DNA from: Polaromonas sp. C04
GTDB taxonomy: Bacteria; Pseudomonadota; Gammaproteobacteria; Burkholderiales; Burkholderiaceae_C
Direction of reading: 5' to 3'
Length of the DNA: 64,000 nt
NCBI RefSeq assembly: GCF_002002705.1
Contig: NZ_MUNS01000022.1
Coordinates: 62,001 to 126,000, forward strand
Part shown: positions 61,049 to 64,000 of the stretch, in pieces
Layout of the letters: every line of letters starts with the position of its first letter
Numbering within the stretch: position 1 is the first letter of the stretch
The notes under the pieces: generated by a model
Seen by the model: only the letters and a program-made list of their open reading frames with translations
Databases searched by the model: none
Told to the model about the DNA's origin: nothing
Program-made: the position numbers and the translations under genes

Positions 61049-62866
61049 CTAGTCATTCGCGAGGCCATACGCGCGATGCACGGCCTCCCCCAATGAGTAG
61101 CCGGTTTTCAGAAGTTGCTTGAGGCGGTTCGGGTCCGGCAGTGGCAGCTGCCCCAGTTCGAATGCGGACACGTTAGTGGCACCCGAGATACATCTGAAGC
61201 AGCGGTCAACGGCCTGTACGGCCAAGAGCTTCGACAGCTCCGTCGGCGTCAGTGCCGGCACGTCAACGGTGGGCTCAAGGACTACAACGTGGTTCTCGCC
61301 AACGAATCCGCCGAAGACGTCGAATAGCCGCTGAGGGACTGGGGCGGCCACCAGGCGCCTTGCCTGGGTGTTGGATGTGACGCGCTGAAGGATGACGCTT
61401 GGTCGTGTAATCACGGACGAGTGCAGCCGGCTACCAAAATCTACGAAACGGTACTCGTCCGGTTTCGCTTTTCCCTCGTCGAAGGCCACATCGCCGTCGA
61501 GCGTGATGTCCCCAGACCAAAGGAGCGGTACTGCTGTCTGACAACGTGCGCGCTTGACTTCTTGGGCGCGTTGGAAGGTTGGACGTTCGTCGCGGTTCCA
61601 AACGAACGCGCCGATGCGCGCACGATAGCCATAGTCGGCAAGGTGGAAGCCTGTTTGACCGGCCGCGCGTAGCAGCGGAACGTCGTCGACGGCGCGAGGA
61701 ATTGGCCAGGTGGCCCCGCTATTGGGGAGCAAAGAGGGGCCGACGTCAGTGTAGTCGCCCCGCGTGGAGACCACAGACACCTTGGCTGTCGTCTCACCGT
61801 CATGGGGCGTTGCGCGTCGCTTCAAGACCGTCAAAGCCGTTTCCTGCTCGACGTCAATGAACACCCCCAGTCGGTCGCTGACCATGCCGATGTGCTCGAT
61901 GTGCGTGTTGTGCATCAAGAAGGTGCGCAGCTTTGAGAAGTACTGGCCGGAGAGGAAGCTTGTCGGAGTGACGACCGCCGCTCGGCCGCCAACCTTCAAA
62001 AGCTTCACCGCAAGTCCGATAAACAACCCATACAGATTGGGTTGCGCCTCGAACATGTCGTGATACGCAGTACGCAGAGGCTCCAGCTCCGCGGCCGTCA
62101 TTTTTCTGTAGGGTGGATTACACACAACGACGTCGAGCGTCCCGAACATCGCGTTCAGGTCGCTAAGGGAGTTCGCTCGGGACACGTTGAATCGCGGGAG
62201 GTACCCGGTGCGCTCGATTTCGGCGTGTAAGGACATCCGCAGAAATTGCTTTGACAGCTCGCAGAGCGCGGCGTCCAGGTCGGTTCCGAACAGATGGGCC
62301 TCCACATGCGCCAGCACTTCCCTTTCGGTGAAGCCCCGCGCCTGCAGCGCTGCATTCATCCGGAGCGCTATAGGCGCGAGAAAGGCCGCACCGCCGCACG
62401 CTGGGTCCATAAAGGACTGCGTGCCGAAGTCGACACCTTGGTCGGCCAAGTCCTCAAGCAACCCCCGCGTGATGGACACGGGGGTGAAGAACATCGCCAA
62501 CTCCTTGCGGTAACTGTCATCTGAAAGCATTGCGTAGGCCGAACTCAGCCAATAAGACGCTTCCAGAAAGTCCAGTGCGCGCAAGGTCTGGACGAAGACT
62601 TGGAGCGGCGCTTTTTTCGCAAGCCTTTTGGAGAATTTTAGGCCCGGTGCTGGCAGCGCAGGGTAGTCCCGGCCACACCACTCTGCCAAAGCCGTACCCA
62701 CGACAGCCTCCGGGCCCACCCCGGATGAGCGAGCCGCGTCCCCGAGCCTACGAATCTGACGAGACATCCTCGTCCTCAGGCCGATGCCGTTCTCGCGTGG
62801 TGGCCGGACGTTCACTGGCGTGTGTGCCGCGGCCGCTGTGCTCATGAGTTGCAGGAAGTCCCTCAA
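61049..62866 (-). CDS. DISARM N6-adenine DNA methyltransferase
   Basis: The frame starts with TTG at 62866, preceded by GGAGGG 9 bases away. The 605-residue protein has FFTP at 126-129, the SAM motif DPACGG at 154-159, FGTDLDAALC near 193 and the catalytic NPPY at 250-253, followed by a target-recognition-like C-terminal half. This is the Eco57I/type I-like class that makes N6-methyladenine. In DISARM the class 1 methylase DrmMI is of adenine type and class 2 DrmMII of cytosine type. The operon order methylase, unknown, drmA, drmB, drmC fits DISARM. Confidence 0.87.
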   Translation of the reverse strand: MRDFLQLMSTAAAAHTPVNVRPPRENGIGLRTRMSRQIRRLGDAARSSGVGPEAVVGTALAEWCGRDYPALPAPGLKFSKRLAKKAPLQVFVQTLRALDFLEASYWLSSAYAMLSDDSYRKELAMFFTPVSITRGLLEDLADQGVDFGTQSFMDPACGGAAFLAPIALRMNAALQARGFTEREVLAHVEAHLFGTDLDAALCELSKQFLRMSLHAEIERTGYLPRFNVSRANSLSDLNAMFGTLDVVVCNPPYRKMTAAELEPLRTAYHDMFEAQPNLYGLFIGLAVKLLKVGGRAAVVTPTSFLSGQYFSKLRTFLMHNTHIEHIGMVSDRLGVFIDVEQETALTVLKRRATPHDGETTAKVSVVSTRGDYTDVGPSLLPNSGATWPIPRAVDDVPLLRAAGQTGFHLADYGYRARIGAFVWNRDERPTFQRAQEVKRARCQTAVPLLWSGDITLDGDVAFDEGKAKPDEYRFVDFGSRLHSSVITRPSVILQRVTSNTQARRLVAAPVPQRLFDVFGGFVGENHVVVLEPTVDVPALTPTELSKLLAVQAVDRCFRCISGATNVSAFELGQLPLPDPNRLKQLLKTGYSLGEAVHRAYGLAND

Positions 62867-62974
62867 TTGCGACTACCCTCCGTCCTCTTTGCAGCTCGTC
62901 CTGCCATCGCGACGGCAGGGGCCGGGGTAGGGGCAGAGATATTCGGCTTCTTCGCGTGCTCGCGCACCATGACT

Positions 62975-63235
62975 TCAAACATGTTGGTCAGACTGCGGCT
63001 CTCGGCGGTCGCGGACTTCGGGGGTGAACTTCAGCCACGAGGCTGACGTCTCTCGGAGCGGGCGGGGGATGCTGGGTGAGGGTAAAGGCCCTTGACCGGC
63101 AGCCAGATAATTCCGAAGAAAAAGGCCCGCCAAGAAAACCCATTCCAAGTCGCTTCGGTAGCTCCAGTGACCGGATGGAACAGGCTTTCGCCCCTTGTAG
63201 ACATTCGCGCCCTCCCTCTGTTTTGTCGAGCTCAT
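62975..63235 (-). CDS. small hypothetical protein upstream of the DISARM methylase, 86 aa
   Basis: The ATG at 63235 (MSSTKQREGANVYKGRKPVP) leads to a stop 108 bases before the TTG of the methylase. The sequence GHWSYRSDLEWVFLAGLFLR at residues 23-42 contains a short hydrophobic helix. There is no clear ribosome site, so the frame could be spurious. It is the only frame of note in this leader and may be a DISARM-linked regulator or just chance. Confidence 0.35.
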   Translation of the reverse strand: MSSTKQREGANVYKGRKPVPSGHWSYRSDLEWVFLAGLFLRNYLAAGQGPLPSPSIPRPLRETSASWLKFTPEVRDRREPQSDQHV

Positions 63236-63361
63236 CTTAATACGTTACGACTTGTTTCTGCACAATTGGGTGCCGGCTGTGACGGACACGCAACGTTTTG
63301 GCCTGCTGGTAATTTCCCTAACACCATCCCAACATCTCCATACGTCCGCAAGATTTTCGGG

Positions 63362-63390
63362 CGAAAAAGAGCCCACCGTCCGGTGGGCTC
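63362..63390 (-). terminator. intrinsic terminator of the 63414-63713 gene
   Basis: A 10-bp stem GAGCCCACCG / CGGTGGGCTC (63369-63378 and 63381-63390) with a 2-base loop is followed on the minus strand by TTTTTCGCC. It lies 23 bases after the stop of the gene at 63414 and isolates the upstream genes from the DISARM operon. Confidence 0.9.
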
Positions 63391-63413
63391 AAGAATCACT
63401 GAAATCACAACAT

Positions 63414-63713
63414 TTACTGCAAAGTGCTGGAACCTGGTGCGACATCCCCTCGCTTGACGCCAATATTCCCTGCCTCGAAAAACGCCCTCAAGAACGTCGG
63501 AATTCCCGTAGGGATTGCGTCCAGCGCGACGACCACAAGTTCGCTGCCTCTCTTGACACCAAGCAGCGGGGCCACCGCATCGACGTAGGTTTCGGCCTCC
63601 TCAATTGAGCCTGCCTCGACTATCAACAGCAGCTGCAGCGTGTCACGGTCGCAGGCTCCGAAAATGCCCTGCTGGAATTTGAACGAATCAGCCTTAGAAG
63701 AGGCGCCGGTCAT
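63414..63713 (-). CDS. hypothetical protein, 99 aa
   Basis: The ATG at 63713 overlaps the upstream stop as ATGA (63710-63713). The peptide (MTGASSKADSFKFQQGIFGA) has an alpha/beta pattern: TLQLLLIVEAGSIEEAETYV then VVVALDAIPTGIPTFLRAFF. No family is recognised. A strong terminator follows, so it is the last gene of a transcript that starts beyond the right edge. Confidence 0.6.
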   Translation of the reverse strand: MTGASSKADSFKFQQGIFGACDRDTLQLLLIVEAGSIEEAETYVDAVAPLLGVKRGSELVVVALDAIPTGIPTFLRAFFEAGNIGVKRGDVAPGSSTLQ

Positions 63714-64000
63714 TTTCTTGCCGCATTCCGCATGGCCGTCCTCAGTGTCTCGCCCAAGATGCCTGGCAGCAGCAAAGAGACGCTGACCTGTTCCACGGGT
63801 TGACACCCGTGAAGGCTCGGCACCTGACGAGCGTCGCTCAACGTTGCCGCAATTGCCGGCAGCTCGAACACCGCCTTGCGCTGCTGTTCCTCACTTGCGT
63901 CGGGGCTCATCGCCAGTAACGGGATGAACTCGACAGGCTTCAATGGGCTTCTAAGCAGTGCCGCTTCGTCGCCGTCGTCGTTCCCAAGCAAGAAATACAG
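63710..64000 (-). CDS. hypothetical protein, C-terminal part only (cut by right edge)
   Basis: The frame is open to the right edge and ends at 63710, so only the last 96 residues are seen, including LRSPLKPVEFIPLLAMSPDA and LLLPGILGETLRTAMRNAAR. A TTG at 63991 could serve as a start, but a longer protein is more likely. No family is recognised. Its stop overlaps the next start as ATGA. Confidence 0.55.
   Translation of the reverse strand: MYFLLGNDDGDEAALLRSPLKPVEFIPLLAMSPDASEEQQRKAVFELPAIAATLSDARQVPSLHGCQPVEQVSVSLLLPGILGETLRTAMRNAARK

Noticed and set aside
63236-63268. Possible promoter (TTGTGC-17-TATTAA) for the DISARM operon
   Set aside because: Both boxes are weak. The -10 would abut the 63235 start, so the reading is ambiguous.

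Overview
The window looks like accessory DNA from a beta-proteobacterium of the order Burkholderiales, probably near Comamonadaceae. The reasons are the high GC content, a 120-residue H-NS-like protein, an imuA-imuB-dnaE2 mutagenesis cassette, several proteins resembling the Burkholderiales BPSL0761 family, and an AlpA/RepA pair typical of integrated elements. There are no rRNA or tRNA genes, CRISPR arrays or insertion sequences that I can recognise. No integrase is visible, so whether this is an island, an integrative element or a plasmid remains open.

Layout. 1-7563 (minus): type I BREX phage defence (brxA, brxB, brxC and pglX, with pglX cut by the left edge). 7845-10799 (plus): a remnant of a type I restriction subunit, a MESH1-like ppGpp hydrolase, two unknown genes and a cold-shock/DUF1294 membrane protein. 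10903-16923: the SOS cassette imuA-imuB-dnaE2 (minus) under a clear LexA box, with a divergent SRAP (YedK/HMCES-like) gene. 17001-23768: small unknowns, an H-NS-like and an HU-like protein, a serine hydrolase and membrane proteins. 23855-26938: an Lrp-type regulator divergent from an M20 amidohydrolase and a diaminopropionate ammonia-lyase-like enzyme. 27164-34142 (plus): an XRE regulator overlapping a nucleotidyltransferase (toxin-antitoxin-like), a 1540-residue NACHT/STAND ATPase and a protein with an HNH-like SHxIP motif. This is a likely second defence cluster. 34307-40026: a PAP2 phosphatase, then a compact minus-strand operon with many 4-nt overlaps (HAD and calcineurin-like phosphatases, BPSL0761-like proteins, one broken copy). 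40184-46400: two paralogous HTH proteins around a hairpin-rich non-coding stretch and an AlpA plus RepA-like AAA ATPase pair. 46657-50873: mostly unknown genes, a TPR protein and a DUF1810 protein.

50990-62866 (minus) is a DISARM-type defence operon: an N6-adenine methyltransferase, a 944-residue unknown (possibly DrmE-like), the DrmA helicase, DrmB (DUF1998) and DrmC (phospholipase D). An adenine methylase is present with neither a DrmD-type SNF2 helicase nor a cytosine methylase, so the operon does not fit the two described classes cleanly. Two unknown genes, one cut by the right edge, end at a strong terminator just upstream.

Taken together, the window carries two methylation-linked anti-phage systems at its ends, with a NACHT module, a toxin-antitoxin-like pair and stress or mutagenesis genes between them, as expected of a defence-rich genomic island. 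The most interesting candidates for something undescribed are the DISARM variant, the NACHT plus SHxIP pair, and the overlapping BPSL0761/HAD/phosphoesterase operon.
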